Shown here in pieces: positions 36,050 to 44,749 of a stretch of 64,000 nt of DNA. The DNA is taken from contig JAHRFE010000015.1 in assembly GCA_019084245.1 (NCBI GenBank), positions 143,139 through 207,138 on the forward strand, read 5' to 3'. Both the position numbers and the translations under genes were made by a program. Numbering within the stretch: the stretch's first letter is position 1; each line of letters starts with the position of its first letter. The notes below the pieces were generated by a model, which saw nothing but the letters and a program-made list of their open reading frames with translations, made no database searches and had not been told where the DNA came from. The stretch comes from Hoeflea sp. Lineage in GTDB: Bacteria > Pseudomonadota > Alphaproteobacteria > Rhizobiales > Rhizobiaceae.

Positions 36050-36799
36050 CTACGGCTCGAAGCGTTGCCAGCCCTGCGCCATCAGGTGCTCCTGCGGCAG
36101 GAAGCGCGTCTTGTATTCCATCTTGCGCGAACCCTTGACCCAGTAGCCGAGATAGACATGTGGCAGGCCAAGCGCCTTGGCGCGGGCGATGTGATCAAGA
36201 ATCATGTGGGTGCCGAGCGACCGGGCGGTCTCCTCGGGCTTGTAGAAGGAATAGACCATCGACAGGCCGTCGCCCATCCAGTCGGTCAGCGCAGCCGCGA
36301 TCAGTTCCCCGACCGGGGTTTCCTGCAGCCCGTCGCCTTCTGTCTTCCTGCGGTACTCGATGATGCGGGTGTCGACATGGGAGTCCTCCACCATCATCGC
36401 ATAGTCGCCGATGCTCATGTCGGCCATGCCGCCGCGCTGGTGGCGGCTGTCGAGGTAGCTGCGAAAAAGCTTGAACTGCTCGCTTGACGGCTCGGCCCGG
36501 TATTCGGTGGCGACAAGGTCGCTGTTGAGGGCCATGTTGCGTCGCATCGACTTCGTTGGCTTGAATTCACCAGCCAGGATCCGCACGGAGATGCAGGCGC
36601 GGCAGGTTTCGCAAGCCGGACGATAGGCAATATTCTGCGACCGCCGGAACCCGCCTTGCGTCAGGAGATCATTCAGTTCCGGCGCCTTGTCACCCACCAG
36701 ATGGGTAAAGACCTTCCGCTCCCCCTGGCCCTCGAGATAGGGACATGGCGAGGGCGCGGTCAGGAAGAACTGCGGAGAATTGACGGGTTGGTTCATCAT
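36050..36799 (-). CDS. bpt: Aminoacyl-tRNA-protein transferase (arginyl/leucyl type)
   Basis: This enzyme adds an amino acid from charged tRNA to the N-terminus of proteins that start with Asp or Glu, marking them for ClpAP degradation through the N-degron pathway. The 249-residue length fits the alphaproteobacterial Bpt group. Motifs seen are the N-terminal [20 protein letters not shown], the cysteine pair [13 protein letters not shown], and the C-terminal [15 protein letters not shown]. Bpt proteins transfer leucine, whereas the ATE1 relatives transfer arginine; sequence context supports Bpt. The start is one of two adjacent ATGs, with AAGG upstream. It follows the SLC13 permease gene by 19 bp. 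Confidence 0.92.
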   Translation of the reverse strand: MMNQPVNSPQFFLTAPSPCPYLEGQGERKVFTHLVGDKAPELNDLLTQGGFRRSQNIAYRPACETCRACISVRILAGEFKPTKSMRRNMALNSDLVATEYRAEPSSEQFKLFRSYLDSRHQRGGMADMSIGDYAMMVEDSHVDTRIIEYRRKTEGDGLQETPVGELIAAALTDWMGDGLSMVYSFYKPEETARSLGTHMILDHIARAKALGLPHVYLGYWVKGSRKMEYKTRFLPQEHLMAQGWQRFEP

Positions 36800-36818
36800 G
36801 CCTTGGGTTCGAAGCGGT

Positions 36819-38639
36819 TCAAAGTCCGTAATACCATGGCGCAAGCAGCGAAAAGGTCAACCAGATGATAAGCACAAGCGGCGTCCCTGCACGCAGAAAA
36901 TCGCTGAAACGGTAGTGGCCGGGGCCCATCACCAGCAAATTGGTCTGATATCCGATCGGTGTGGCGAAGGACGAGTTGGCGGCAAAGATCACCGCCGCGA
37001 TGAACGGTTCCGGCGGCACGCCCATGCCCTTGGCGATTCCAAGCGCGATCGGCGTGAACAGCACCGCGGTGGCGTTGTTGGACAGAATGTTGGTCAATAT
37101 CGCCATCACCAGGAACAGCCCAGACAGAATCACGCCCGCTGACGCGCCCTCCATCAGGCTGAGCGCGCTTGACGCGATCAGCGCAGCACCGCCGGTAGTC
37201 TCAAGCGCTGTCGCCAGCGCCACCGAGGAGCCGACCAGCAGGAAGATCTGCCGGTCGAAGGCGCGCGCTGCCTGCAGGATCGACAGGCATCCGGTGAGCA
37301 GCATCAGCACCGCGCCGCAGACCGCCGCCACCACGATCGGCAGCAGCGAGAAGGCCGATAGCACGACAATGGCTGCAAAGATCGCCACCGCGATGCGGGC
37401 CTTGCGCGATTGCGGCACGGCTTCGGCGGAGTACTCAAGCAGCAAAAGGTCATGATTGCCCCTCAACTGCGCGATCGCTTCCATCGGGCCGCCGATCAGC
37501 AGCGTGTCGCCGGGTTCAAGCCGTATGTCGGACATCGCCGAGCGCGCCATGCGGCTCTTGCGCTGCACGCCGAGAACCGAAATGCCGAATTGCGGCCTGA
37601 GGCCGGAGAGCTGGATGGTGCGCCCGGCATAGCGCGATCCGGGCGAGATCACCGCCTCGGCAAGATGGTAGTCCGGGCCGGGCGGCGGGTCCTTCGACGT
37701 GTCCTCGACCGGTCCGTCATCGGCTTTCAGTCCGGCGCGCCCGCGCGACAGCGCCTTGGAGAAGGCCCGCCGTGTTCCGCTCACCACCAGAGTGTCGCCG
37801 GCTGAGAGCGTCAGATCCTCGAATGGCGGCAGAACCGGAATGTCGCGGCGCTGCAGCAATCTCAAGGTCAGATCGCCCAGGCCCGGAAACATGCCGGCCT
37901 TGGCCGAGATGCCGACAAAGGGGTGATCCCGGGTGAGCGTGATTTCGCCGATGAACTGCGCCCCGGACTTGGCGCCGGCCGAAAGTTGGGCCTCGCGTTC
38001 CGGCAGGATCCGCGGAAGCACGCCCAGCACATAGACGCCGCCGACAAGCGCCAGGATCACGCCCATCCCGGTGATGTCGAAAAACCCGACCTCGTGGCCA
38101 TAGTCCCGCGCCACGCCCGCAACCAGCAGGTTGGTCGACGACCCGATCAGCGTGGTCATGCCGCCCAGGATCGTGATGAAGGACAGCGGGATGAACACCC
38201 GGCTGGCCGAAATCGACCGTTGCGCGGCAATCACCACAAGGATCGGGATGAAGATCACCACAACGGGCGTGTTGTTGAGGAATGCCGAGATCACGGCGGC
38301 GCCAACGAGGATGAACAGGATCGGCCGGAAGGTCGACGATCCGCCCATCTTCCCCAGCCTGCGCGCCGGCGCCTCCATGGCGTCGGTGGCGAACAACCCC
38401 TGGCCGACGATCAGCAGCGCGATCACGGTGATCAAAGCCGGGTTGGAAAACCCGGCCAGCAGCCGTTCCGCACTCAAGATTTCGGCACCCGCGCCGGAAT
38501 ACGGCACCGCGCCGAAAAGGATCAGGATGGCCGCAAGCGAAACCAGCGATACCGTCTCCATCGCCCAGCGTTCCGACGCATAGGCGATGATGGTTGCCCC
38601 GATAATGACGAAGGTGGCGACGAGATGAAGTTCGGGCAT
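36819..38639 (-). CDS. SLC13 family permease with TrkA-C domains
   Basis: This is a 606-residue membrane transporter of the DASS/SLC13-like superfamily. About twelve hydrophobic segments are split by a soluble region of about 210 residues with two TrkA-C (RCK_C) modules ([19 protein letters not shown] and [19 protein letters not shown]). Such proteins carry sulfate, dicarboxylates or other anions, and the RCK_C modules probably sense a ligand. The motif SSTNLLVAG is the sodium-binding SNT-like signature. The start at 38639 fits the first membrane helix. It overlaps no gene and precedes bpt by 19 bp on the same strand, so the two may be co-transcribed. Confidence 0.9.
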   Translation of the reverse strand: MPELHLVATFVIIGATIIAYASERWAMETVSLVSLAAILILFGAVPYSGAGAEILSAERLLAGFSNPALITVIALLIVGQGLFATDAMEAPARRLGKMGGSSTFRPILFILVGAAVISAFLNNTPVVVIFIPILVVIAAQRSISASRVFIPLSFITILGGMTTLIGSSTNLLVAGVARDYGHEVGFFDITGMGVILALVGGVYVLGVLPRILPEREAQLSAGAKSGAQFIGEITLTRDHPFVGISAKAGMFPGLGDLTLRLLQRRDIPVLPPFEDLTLSAGDTLVVSGTRRAFSKALSRGRAGLKADDGPVEDTSKDPPPGPDYHLAEAVISPGSRYAGRTIQLSGLRPQFGISVLGVQRKSRMARSAMSDIRLEPGDTLLIGGPMEAIAQLRGNHDLLLLEYSAEAVPQSRKARIAVAIFAAIVVLSAFSLLPIVVAAVCGAVLMLLTGCLSILQAARAFDRQIFLLVGSSVALATALETTGGAALIASSALSLMEGASAGVILSGLFLVMAILTNILSNNATAVLFTPIALGIAKGMGVPPEPFIAAVIFAANSSFATPIGYQTNLLVMGPGHYRFSDFLRAGTPLVLIIWLTFSLLAPWYYGL

Positions 38640-38863
38640 GTATGCGTGGCGACCCCATGGCACGGAATTGTCGCTACTTTACAGTGCAGCCGGCTCTCGC
38701 GCCTAGGACGAAATTTCCCGCGAGATCAATTGCCGCGCAATGCCCGGAGCAATCCGTGCCGAAACGGGGATTTTGAATCCGGCTTTGGGGTGGGGCAGCC
38801 TTTGATGAGCAGAGCGCTCGACAAATGCGGGTGACAGGCGCGAAAGGGAGGCGGAGGAAAAAC

Positions 38864-39334
38864 CTATCCCCGCACCACCACCGTGCCGAGCAGCCAGTCG
38901 TGAACCGTCTGCTTGCGGTTCAGCACCAGGGTGGCGAGCAGGATGAAGGGGGTCAGGATGGCGTTCAAGGCCCAGAACAAGACGCCATGGACGACAGCCA
39001 GCATGAAATCGACCGGGCGGCCATCAAGGCGGGCGACGCGGATGCCCATCATCCGCATGCCCGGCGTGGCCTGGTTCGGCCCGCCCATCGACATTCCGAT
39101 ATAGGGGATGGCCACCAGCAGGAACAGGATCGGGTAGAGGAAGAAGCCGAGACCCAGGGTGAAGATGCCGATGAAGAAGATCAGCACCGCCACCGGCACG
39201 CACAGCGCCAGCACGATGGCGTAATCGATGAAGAACGCCAGCACGCGCTTGGTGCGCACGCCGTCATAGAGCGCGATGTCGTCATAGGCGCTGATTGCGG
39301 GGTCGCTGGCGCTGTCTGGGAACGGTCGGCTCAT
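38864..39334 (-). CDS. RDD family membrane protein
   Basis: This is a 156-residue inner-membrane protein of the RDD family. It has three hydrophobic segments and, near residues 27-40, the family stretch TKRVLAFFIDYAIVLALC with conserved Arg and Asp. The later motif GMRMMGIRVARLDG is typical. Functions reported in the family vary (Na+/H+ transport has been proposed for some). The ATG has AGGAGA upstream. It stands alone. Confidence 0.9.
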   Translation of the reverse strand: MSRPFPDSASDPAISAYDDIALYDGVRTKRVLAFFIDYAIVLALCVPVAVLIFFIGIFTLGLGFFLYPILFLLVAIPYIGMSMGGPNQATPGMRMMGIRVARLDGRPVDFMLAVVHGVLFWALNAILTPFILLATLVLNRKQTVHDWLLGTVVVRG

Positions 39335-39733
39335 CGGTCTCTCCTGTCGCGGGGCGCGGACAAATTTGCCGCGTCAGAATAGATGTAGGTAGTCGCACAC
39401 CGCGCTTAAAGGGGTTTGGCTCGGTTTTGGATGTGATTTGGCACGGTATTGGCTGGGTTTAGAAAGGTTTAGGCAGGTGGCGCCGGCGTTGACCACGTCA
39501 CAGGCGAAATCGAACGGCGTGCCGACCTCTCTCCTTCCGTCATGCCGGGCTTGACCCGGCAACCAGCAGGCGAGCGTCCGCGAGCCGGGGGACTCCGTCA
39601 TTCTCAAATCTGCCGGCGTGGCTCCAAGAGTCTCTCACCGCGCCGACGCGCGGTTGGCTGGATCCCGGCGCGGGGGCCGGGATGACGGAAATCGAATTGG
39701 TCCGCCGGTGCTGGAGTTTGCGTCAGCCCCCCC
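39335..39733. other. Non-coding stretch between the RDD gene and hemB
   Basis: This 399-bp region has no supportable gene. It holds a TG-rich stretch at about 39405-39480 and the inverted-repeat element at 39535-39690. The promoter of the minus-strand RDD gene also begins here. Confidence 0.5.
39535..39690. repeat. REP/BIME-like inverted repeat element
   Basis: The region starts TTCCGTCATGCCGG and ends CCGGGATGACGGAA. These ends are inverted copies of each other with one mismatch, giving a 156-bp unit. Sequences of the form CGTCATGCCGGGCTTGACCCGG are, from memory, very common intergenic repeats in alphaproteobacterial genomes. The first arm also forms its own hairpin (GCCGGGCTTGACCCGGC). No function is assigned. 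Confidence 0.72.
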
Positions 39734-40789
39734 TCAGCCTTGGCCCTTGGCGATGAGCCTTGCCGCTTCCGGGGCGAAATAGGTGAGGATGCCGTCGCAG
39801 CCGGCGCGTTTGAAGGCCAAGAGCGTCTCCATCATGATCCGCTCGCCGTCGATATAGCCTGCGGCGGCTCCTGCCTTGATCATCGAATATTCGCCCGACA
39901 CCTGGTAGGCGAAGGTGGGCAGGCCGTAGGTGTCTTTGAGCGCCCGGCAGATGTCGAGATAGGGCAGGCCCGGCTTGACCATCAGCATGTCCGCGCCTTC
40001 CTCGACATCGAGGCCTGCGTCACGAACCGCTTCCATGGCGTTGGACGGGTCGAGGTAATAGGTGCGCTTGTCGCCCTTGAGCAGCCCGGAGGTGCCGATC
40101 GCCTCGCGGTAGGGGCCGTAGCAGGCCGAGGCGAACTTGGTCGCATAGGACATGATCGCCACATTGTGATGTCCGGCCGCATCCAGCGCCCGGCGGATCG
40201 CGCCGATGCGTCCGTCCATCATGTCCGACGGCGAGATGATGTCGGCGCCGGCGTCGGCCTGGTGCACGGCGGCGGCGGCGATGGCGCGCACCGTCTCGTC
40301 ATTGACGATCTCGCCGTCCCGCAGGATTCCGTCATGGCCATGGTCGGTGAAGGGATCGAGCGCCACATCTGTGATAACGCCGATCTCGGGCACCGACTGC
40401 TTGATGGCGCGGGTGGCCCGGTTGATCAGGTTTTCCGGATCAAGCGCATGCGAGCCGGTCTGGTCGCGCTTTTCCATTTCCACATTGGGGAAGGTGGCAA
40501 GGGCCGGAATGCCGAGATCGGCCGCCATTCTGGCTGCTTCCACCGCCTTGTCGACGCTCATCCGGTTGACGCCTGGCATGGCGTCGATCGGTTCGCTGAT
40601 ATTGGTGCCGGGAATGATGAAAATCGGCCAGATCAGGTCATCCACCGTGAGCCGGGTCTCGCGCACGAGCCGGCGCGACCAGTCTGCCACGCGGGTGCGG
40701 CGCATGCGCCGGTGTCCGGTGATCTCGTCGATATCGCATGCCGCAGCCGCCGCCAGCCCTGCCGCGGTGTTCTTCGTCGTCTCGCCCAT
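39734..40789 (-). CDS. hemB: Delta-aminolevulinic acid dehydratase
   Basis: HemB (porphobilinogen synthase) joins two molecules of ALA into porphobilinogen in haem and tetrapyrrole synthesis. The 351-residue protein has the two catalytic lysines, Lys218 (MSYATKFASACYG) and Lys272 (MVKPGLPYLD). The active-site metal loop reads DVALDPFTDHGHDG (residues 141-154). The three cysteines of zinc enzymes such as E. coli HemB are Ala143, Asp145 and Asp153 here, so this is the Mg2+-dependent type also known from Pseudomonas and Bradyrhizobium. The ATG has GAGGA upstream. Confidence 0.97.
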   Translation of the reverse strand: MGETTKNTAAGLAAAAACDIDEITGHRRMRRTRVADWSRRLVRETRLTVDDLIWPIFIIPGTNISEPIDAMPGVNRMSVDKAVEAARMAADLGIPALATFPNVEMEKRDQTGSHALDPENLINRATRAIKQSVPEIGVITDVALDPFTDHGHDGILRDGEIVNDETVRAIAAAAVHQADAGADIISPSDMMDGRIGAIRRALDAAGHHNVAIMSYATKFASACYGPYREAIGTSGLLKGDKRTYYLDPSNAMEAVRDAGLDVEEGADMLMVKPGLPYLDICRALKDTYGLPTFAYQVSGEYSMIKAGAAAGYIDGERIMMETLLAFKRAGCDGILTYFAPEAARLIAKGQG

Positions 40790-41117
40790 ATGTCCGTTTC
40801 CTCAGCTTCAGCCGCGCGCCGACAGCGCCCGCAATGTATCAACCGGTTAGACCGCAACCGGGCCCCCGCGGTCAAGAAGCAGGTGCGCGCGGACATCAAT
40901 TCCGGCGCGGTGGTGCGCCAAAGGCCTTTGATCGGGCCCGGGCTTGCGTCGCACACCATCGATTGGGCCGGGCTTGCGTCGCACACCATCGATTGGGCCG
41001 GGCTTGCGTCGCAAGCCATCGATTGGGCCGGGCTTGCGTCGCAAGCCATCGATTGGGTATGAGTGCGCTTTGAGGATCGGCGCTCCCGGCGGGCGCCATG
41101 ACAAGGACTCCGCAACG
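40790..41117. other. Intergenic region between hemB and the DUF6163 gene
   Basis: These 328 bases separate the divergent hemB and DUF6163 genes. The middle holds the four 30-bp tandem repeats (40938-41057). Frames run through it on both strands because the repeat length is a multiple of three, but no gene-like start or family was found. Both promoters should be here. Confidence 0.5.
40938..41057. repeat. Four tandem copies of a 30-bp unit
   Basis: Units lie at 40938-40967, 40968-40997, 40998-41027 and 41028-41057 with no spacers. Each starts CCGGGCTTGCGTCGCA and ends CCATCGATTGGG. Units 1 and 2 have CACACC at the centre, and units 3 and 4 have CAAGCC; otherwise they are identical. A degenerate half unit (CCTTTGATCGGG) precedes the first. 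The 2+2 pattern suggests two rounds of duplication. The array ends 60 bp before the DUF6163 ATG. Confidence 0.9.
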
Positions 41118-41564
41118 ATGGCAATCCTGCAGATCGGCACCGCGCCCGAAGCCGGCACTGGCGCGCTGGAAGCGAGCTTCCGGCTGTTCATGCGGCTGGT
41201 GGCGCTGAGCTGCCTTGTTGCCGGGCTGCAATACTGGGGGCGGCTGATCGGCCTGTCTGACGGCGGCATGTCCCGGTTCGACCTGATCCCGTCCTATTGG
41301 CAGTTCGCCTCCGCAGCGCTTTCGGTGCTGCTTCCGGTGGCTGCCGTCGGTCTGTGGATGCAGGTGTCCTGGGGACCTGTGATCTGGGTGGTCGCGGCAG
41401 GCTCCGAGATCGTCATGCACAAGGGCTTTCCGCTCTGGTACGGCGAGCGCCCATTGCTGGTCATCGCCCATGTTGTCGTGATCTCGGTCTATATCGGTTT
41501 TCGCGCCGCCCTTTTCATCAAGCGCAGGCAGGATGCGAGACTGGTAAGGACTGATTCACTGTAA
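41118..41564 (+). CDS. DUF6163 family membrane protein
   Basis: This is a 148-residue inner-membrane protein with four hydrophobic segments (LFMRLVALSCLVAGLQYWG, AALSVLLPVAAVGLWMQV, GPVIWVVAAGSEIVM, VIAHVVVISVYIGFRAALF). I recognise it as the DUF6163 family found next to ldtR in rhizobia. Its function is unknown. I chose the ATG at 41118 with AAGGA ten bases upstream; the frame runs upstream through the 30-bp repeats, which would give it a repetitive extension (RRTPSIGPGL units), but that part lacks a credible start. ldtR follows after 125 bp. Confidence 0.78.
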   Translation: MAILQIGTAPEAGTGALEASFRLFMRLVALSCLVAGLQYWGRLIGLSDGGMSRFDLIPSYWQFASAALSVLLPVAAVGLWMQVSWGPVIWVVAAGSEIVMHKGFPLWYGERPLLVIAHVVVISVYIGFRAALFIKRRQDARLVRTDSL

Positions 41565-41689
41565 TGCGCGGTGTGCCGAAGGTAACACGCTGTTAAGCTT
41601 GCAGTTTAAGTAGAATTTTAGGCGTATTCGATAGGGTCTGTCTCAAGGCGGGAACAAAAGCCGCTACCACAAACAGTGAGGCAGTCATC

Positions 41690-42214
41690 ATGTCGTATAC
41701 AAATTCCGCGCTTGCATCCGCGCGAAACGCAGCTCCGGCAAACGACGAGTCCGAAGGTCTGCGCGATCTCTATCTGGAATCGCTGCAACTGGTCGAACGG
41801 CTTCATCGCCGTCTGCTTGATGTCATCAAGGATGAGTTCGACCGCGCCAGCCGCACCGATATCAATGCTATCCAGGCGCTGCTGTTGTTCAACATCGGCA
41901 ATTCCGAACTGACCGCCGGTGAATTGCGCAGCCGCGGCTATTATCTCGGCTCCAACGTCTCCTACAATCTCAAGAAGCTGGTGGATCTGGGCTACATCAA
42001 TCACCAGCGCTCGCGGGTCGACCGCCGCGCGGTGCGCATCAGCCTGACCGAGCACGGCACAGAGATCGCCGAGACCGTGGCGGCGCTCTATGACCGGCAC
42101 ATCAATTCCATCGCCAAGGTCGGCGGCATCGGCGCCAGCGAGTTCGAGGAACTCAACAAGCTGATGCAGCGCCTTGACCGGTTCTGGAACGACCAGATCC
42201 AGTACCGGCTGTAA
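41690..42214 (+). CDS. ldtR: MarR-family regulator of L,D-transpeptidase
   Basis: LdtR is a MarR-type winged-helix regulator. In Liberibacter and Sinorhizobium it controls an L,D-transpeptidase gene and stress and osmotic responses. The 174-residue protein has a helical N-terminus, a winged helix (TAGELRSRGYYLGSNVSYNL, then KKLVDLGYINHQRSRVDRRA) and a C-terminal dimerisation helix. The gene is preceded by GAGG. It lies in the order DUF6163-ldtR and is followed by a terminator. The transpeptidase gene is 1 kb downstream in the same direction, consistent with its target. Confidence 0.9.
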   Translation: MSYTNSALASARNAAPANDESEGLRDLYLESLQLVERLHRRLLDVIKDEFDRASRTDINAIQALLLFNIGNSELTAGELRSRGYYLGSNVSYNLKKLVDLGYINHQRSRVDRRAVRISLTEHGTEIAETVAALYDRHINSIAKVGGIGASEFEELNKLMQRLDRFWNDQIQYRL

Positions 42215-42234
42215 AAGCAGCGGCAATTGAACAC

Positions 42235-42272
42235 CAAAAGGGCGGCGGGCTTGGGCTCCGCCGCCTTTTTGG
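42235..42272 (+). terminator. Rho-independent terminator after ldtR
   Basis: CAAAAGGGCGGC pairs with GCCGCCTTTTTG around a 13-base loop, with an A run before and a T run after. It may serve both strands, since the convergent DUF1295 gene ends at 42300. Confidence 0.88.
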
Positions 42273-42299
42273 CGTTCCTTGAAGAACAAAGGGGTCCAG

Positions 42300-43100
42300 C
42301 TATTCCGCGGGACCGGCGTTGAAGCTGCCGGACCGGAGCAGGGGAACGAGCACCGGAGTCCGCGCCACATACGGGCCATAGTCTGTCCGGGACGCCATCA
42401 GATGCCGCTCCGTGAGCGGCAGGGAGACGAACCGGATGACCAGAGCCAGCACCACCGGTCCCACAAAAGCCCACCAGAAGCCGGAAAGATCATAAGCGGC
42501 GAGCCCCATGCCGAACCAGAGCAGGATCTCGCCGAAATAATTCGGATGCCGGCTGTAGGCCCAAAGCCCGCTTGCAAGGGTCTCGCGGCCCGATTTGCCC
42601 TCACGCCGGTGGCGGTAGAGCTGCCAGTCCGCAACCGATTCGATCAACAGCCCGGCCGCAAATACAAAAAGGCCGAATTCACCGATATGCGATAGAGACG
42701 CATTCACGGGCGCGGCGAGAAGCGCATGCACCGGGGTCGCCACGATCCAGAGGATGACCGCCTGCAGCAGGAACACCTTGTAGAGGCTCTGCCACCACCA
42801 GTGAGGGCCACCCTCGGAGCGCATCTTCGCGTAGCGCGCATCCTCGCCCGCCATCAGGCGGTGCCGCATGATCAGTTGACCCGCCAGTCGCGCCGACCAG
42901 ATCGTAATGGCGGCAATCAGCAGCAATTTGACCGGCGAAGCTTCCGCCCCGAACATCAGTCCCGCCCAGCCGATCATGGCAAAACCCGGTCCCCAGTAGT
43001 AGTCCACGATGCCCGCATCCTTGAGCGGAACATGAAATAGCCATATTGCCGTGAAAGCGAGTATGGTAAGCACGAGGCTGGTGGTGAGCAACGAATCCAT
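42300..43100 (-). CDS. DUF1295 domain-containing membrane protein (steroid 5-alpha-reductase-like)
   Basis: This is a 266-residue inner-membrane protein of the DUF1295 family, related to steroid 5-alpha reductases and isoprenylcysteine methyltransferases. It has about seven membrane segments and the C-terminal motifs LWAYSRHPNYFGEILLWFGM and LTERHLMASRTDYGPYVART, which are the cofactor-binding hallmarks of the group. The substrate is not known. The ATG at 43100 has GAGAGAG upstream; a GTG at 43127 is the alternative. It lies between ldtR and its presumed target gene, on the opposite strand. Confidence 0.88.
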   Translation of the reverse strand: MDSLLTTSLVLTILAFTAIWLFHVPLKDAGIVDYYWGPGFAMIGWAGLMFGAEASPVKLLLIAAITIWSARLAGQLIMRHRLMAGEDARYAKMRSEGGPHWWWQSLYKVFLLQAVILWIVATPVHALLAAPVNASLSHIGEFGLFVFAAGLLIESVADWQLYRHRREGKSGRETLASGLWAYSRHPNYFGEILLWFGMGLAAYDLSGFWWAFVGPVVLALVIRFVSLPLTERHLMASRTDYGPYVARTPVLVPLLRSGSFNAGPAE

Positions 43101-43175
43101 CAGGTCTCTCTCTTGTTGTGCGCTCACGCAAAAGTGTCGCCGCAGGCTTGCAGGACCGCTTTTGGTCCGAAATTT

Positions 43176-43185
43176 TTAACGTTAA
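43176..43185. promoter_or_regulatory. Palindrome upstream of the L,D-transpeptidase gene
   Basis: TTAACGTTAA is a perfect 10-bp palindrome within an AT-rich stretch, 58 bp before the transpeptidase ATG. A MarR-type site for LdtR would be expected in this position, but I did not have a known binding motif to compare with. Confidence 0.4.
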
Positions 43186-43243
43186 GAATGGTATTCAAGC
43201 AGGCCAGCCCTAACGTCAGATCAGATCGCATGGTGGATTACGC

Positions 43244-44515
43244 ATGACAAAGCCAACCGGATTAGACAAAGTTTCCCGCCGCCGGTTCATGGGCCGGGCA
43301 GTGGGTATGACGGCTGCGGCGATGATCGCCGGGCCTGCCTTTGCCCAATCGGCCATTGAAGACATCATTACGTCTCCGGGCCGCGGCGTGTGGGACGATC
43401 AGTTCGATGCGCAGAGCTCGCGTTCGGTGGCGCAGACGACGACGCGGCACCCGATTGCCAGCGCCGACACGATCGGCTTTGTCGAACGCGCGATTTTTGA
43501 CTATCAGAGTTTGATCTCTCGGGGCGGCTGGCCGTTTGTGCCGGCGACCAAGAAGCTCAGGATGGGCGTTTCCGAGCCGGAAGTGCGGATCCTGCGCCAG
43601 CGGCTGATCGCGTCGGGCGACCTGGACCCCAATGCCGGATTGTCCAACGAGTTTGATTCCTATGTCGACGGCGCGGTCAAGAAGTTCCAGGCCCGCCACG
43701 GTCTGCCGCCGGATGGCGTGCTGGGCAGCTATTCCTACCAGGCACTCAATGTCTCAGCCGATATTCGACTCGGGCAGCTCGAAACCAATCTGGTTCGTCT
43801 GCGCTCGATGTCGGGCTTTCTCGGTGATCGCTACGTGATGGTCAACATTCCGGCGGCCCAGATCGAGGCCGTGGAAAACGGCAGCGTCGTGCTGCGACAC
43901 ACCGCAATTGTCGGCAAGATCGACCGCCAGACGCCGATCCTCAATTCCAAGATCCACGAGATCATTCTCAACCCTTATTGGACCTCGCCGCGCTCGATCA
44001 TTGAAAAAGACATCGTGCCGCTGATGCGCAAGGATCCGACCTATCTGGCGCGCAACAACATTCGCCTGTTTGACAACCAGGGCAATGAAGTGGCGCCCGA
44101 GACCCTCGACTGGCACGCCGAGAAGGCGCCGGAACTGATGTTCCGCCAGGATCCGGGCAAGGGCAACGCCATGTCCTCGACCAAGATCAATTTCCACAAT
44201 CCGCATGCTGTCTACATGCACGATACCCCTCAGCAGGGGGTGTTCAATCAGCTGATGCGGTTTGAATCGTCGGGCTGCGTGCGCGTCCAGAACGTGCGCG
44301 ACCTCAACACCTGGCTGCTGCGCGATACGCCGGGCTGGAATCGCCAGACCATGGAGGCGACCATCGCCTCAGGCGAAAACACCGTAATCGCATTGACAGA
44401 GCCGGTGCCGGTCTATTTCACCTATTTCACGGCCTGGGCGTCCGGCGACGGCGTCGTCCAGTTCCGCGACGATGTCTATCAACGCGATGGCGTTGACGAG
44501 TTGGCCCTGCGCTAA
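43244..44515 (+). CDS. ldtP: L,D-transpeptidase family protein
   Basis: This enzyme forms 3-3 cross-links in peptidoglycan or attaches proteins to it, in the periplasm. The 423-residue product has a twin-arginine-like signal (SRRRFMGRAVGMTAAAMIAG, cleavage near AFA). A peptidoglycan-binding repeat follows (VDGAVKKFQARHGLPPDGVL, near residues 139-158), then a YkuD catalytic domain. The YkuD motif ends HDTP...ESSGCVRV, with catalytic Cys345. It corresponds to the gene regulated by LdtR in Liberibacter. Whether the Tat or Sec route is used is uncertain. Confidence 0.9.
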   Translation: MTKPTGLDKVSRRRFMGRAVGMTAAAMIAGPAFAQSAIEDIITSPGRGVWDDQFDAQSSRSVAQTTTRHPIASADTIGFVERAIFDYQSLISRGGWPFVPATKKLRMGVSEPEVRILRQRLIASGDLDPNAGLSNEFDSYVDGAVKKFQARHGLPPDGVLGSYSYQALNVSADIRLGQLETNLVRLRSMSGFLGDRYVMVNIPAAQIEAVENGSVVLRHTAIVGKIDRQTPILNSKIHEIILNPYWTSPRSIIEKDIVPLMRKDPTYLARNNIRLFDNQGNEVAPETLDWHAEKAPELMFRQDPGKGNAMSSTKINFHNPHAVYMHDTPQQGVFNQLMRFESSGCVRVQNVRDLNTWLLRDTPGWNRQTMEATIASGENTVIALTEPVPVYFTYFTAWASGDGVVQFRDDVYQRDGVDELALR

Positions 44516-44545
44516 GCCGCCGCCGATTTTTGTCAAACCAGTGTG

Positions 44546-44569
44546 AAGCCGCCCGCGATGGGCGGCTTT
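44546..44569 (+). terminator. Terminator after the L,D-transpeptidase gene
   Basis: AAGCCGCCC pairs with GGGCGGCTT around a six-base loop, followed by a short T run, 30 bp after the stop codon. Confidence 0.8.
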
Positions 44570-44630
44570 GCCATTTGGCGCGCCGCAATGACGCAATCGC
44601 GACGACCGATATTGCCCTCGCCATGCGACA

Positions 44631-44644
44631 CGGTTAAATAACCG
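44631..44644. promoter_or_regulatory. Palindrome upstream of glyA
   Basis: CGGTTAAATAACCG has 6-bp perfect arms around AA, 106 bp before the glyA ATG. It could be an operator or part of the promoter. No regulator can be named. Confidence 0.4.
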
Positions 44645-44749
44645 CAGCCGGTTCGACATGCTGCGTTCCGGATTCGCGCTGTTTTCCGGAGCGCCGCCGC
44701 AACCGTGCGGGCGCTTCGTCAGACCCGAGCCACACAAGGAACCTGGAAC

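Noticed and set aside
40938-41057. The 30-bp tandem array as a CRISPR
   Set aside because: There are no unique spacers between the units and no cas genes in the window; it is a simple tandem repeat.
40944-41117. N-terminal extension of DUF6163 through the tandem repeats
   Set aside because: No ribosome site or typical start is seen there, and the family part with a better signal begins at 41118; kept only as a possibility in the findings.
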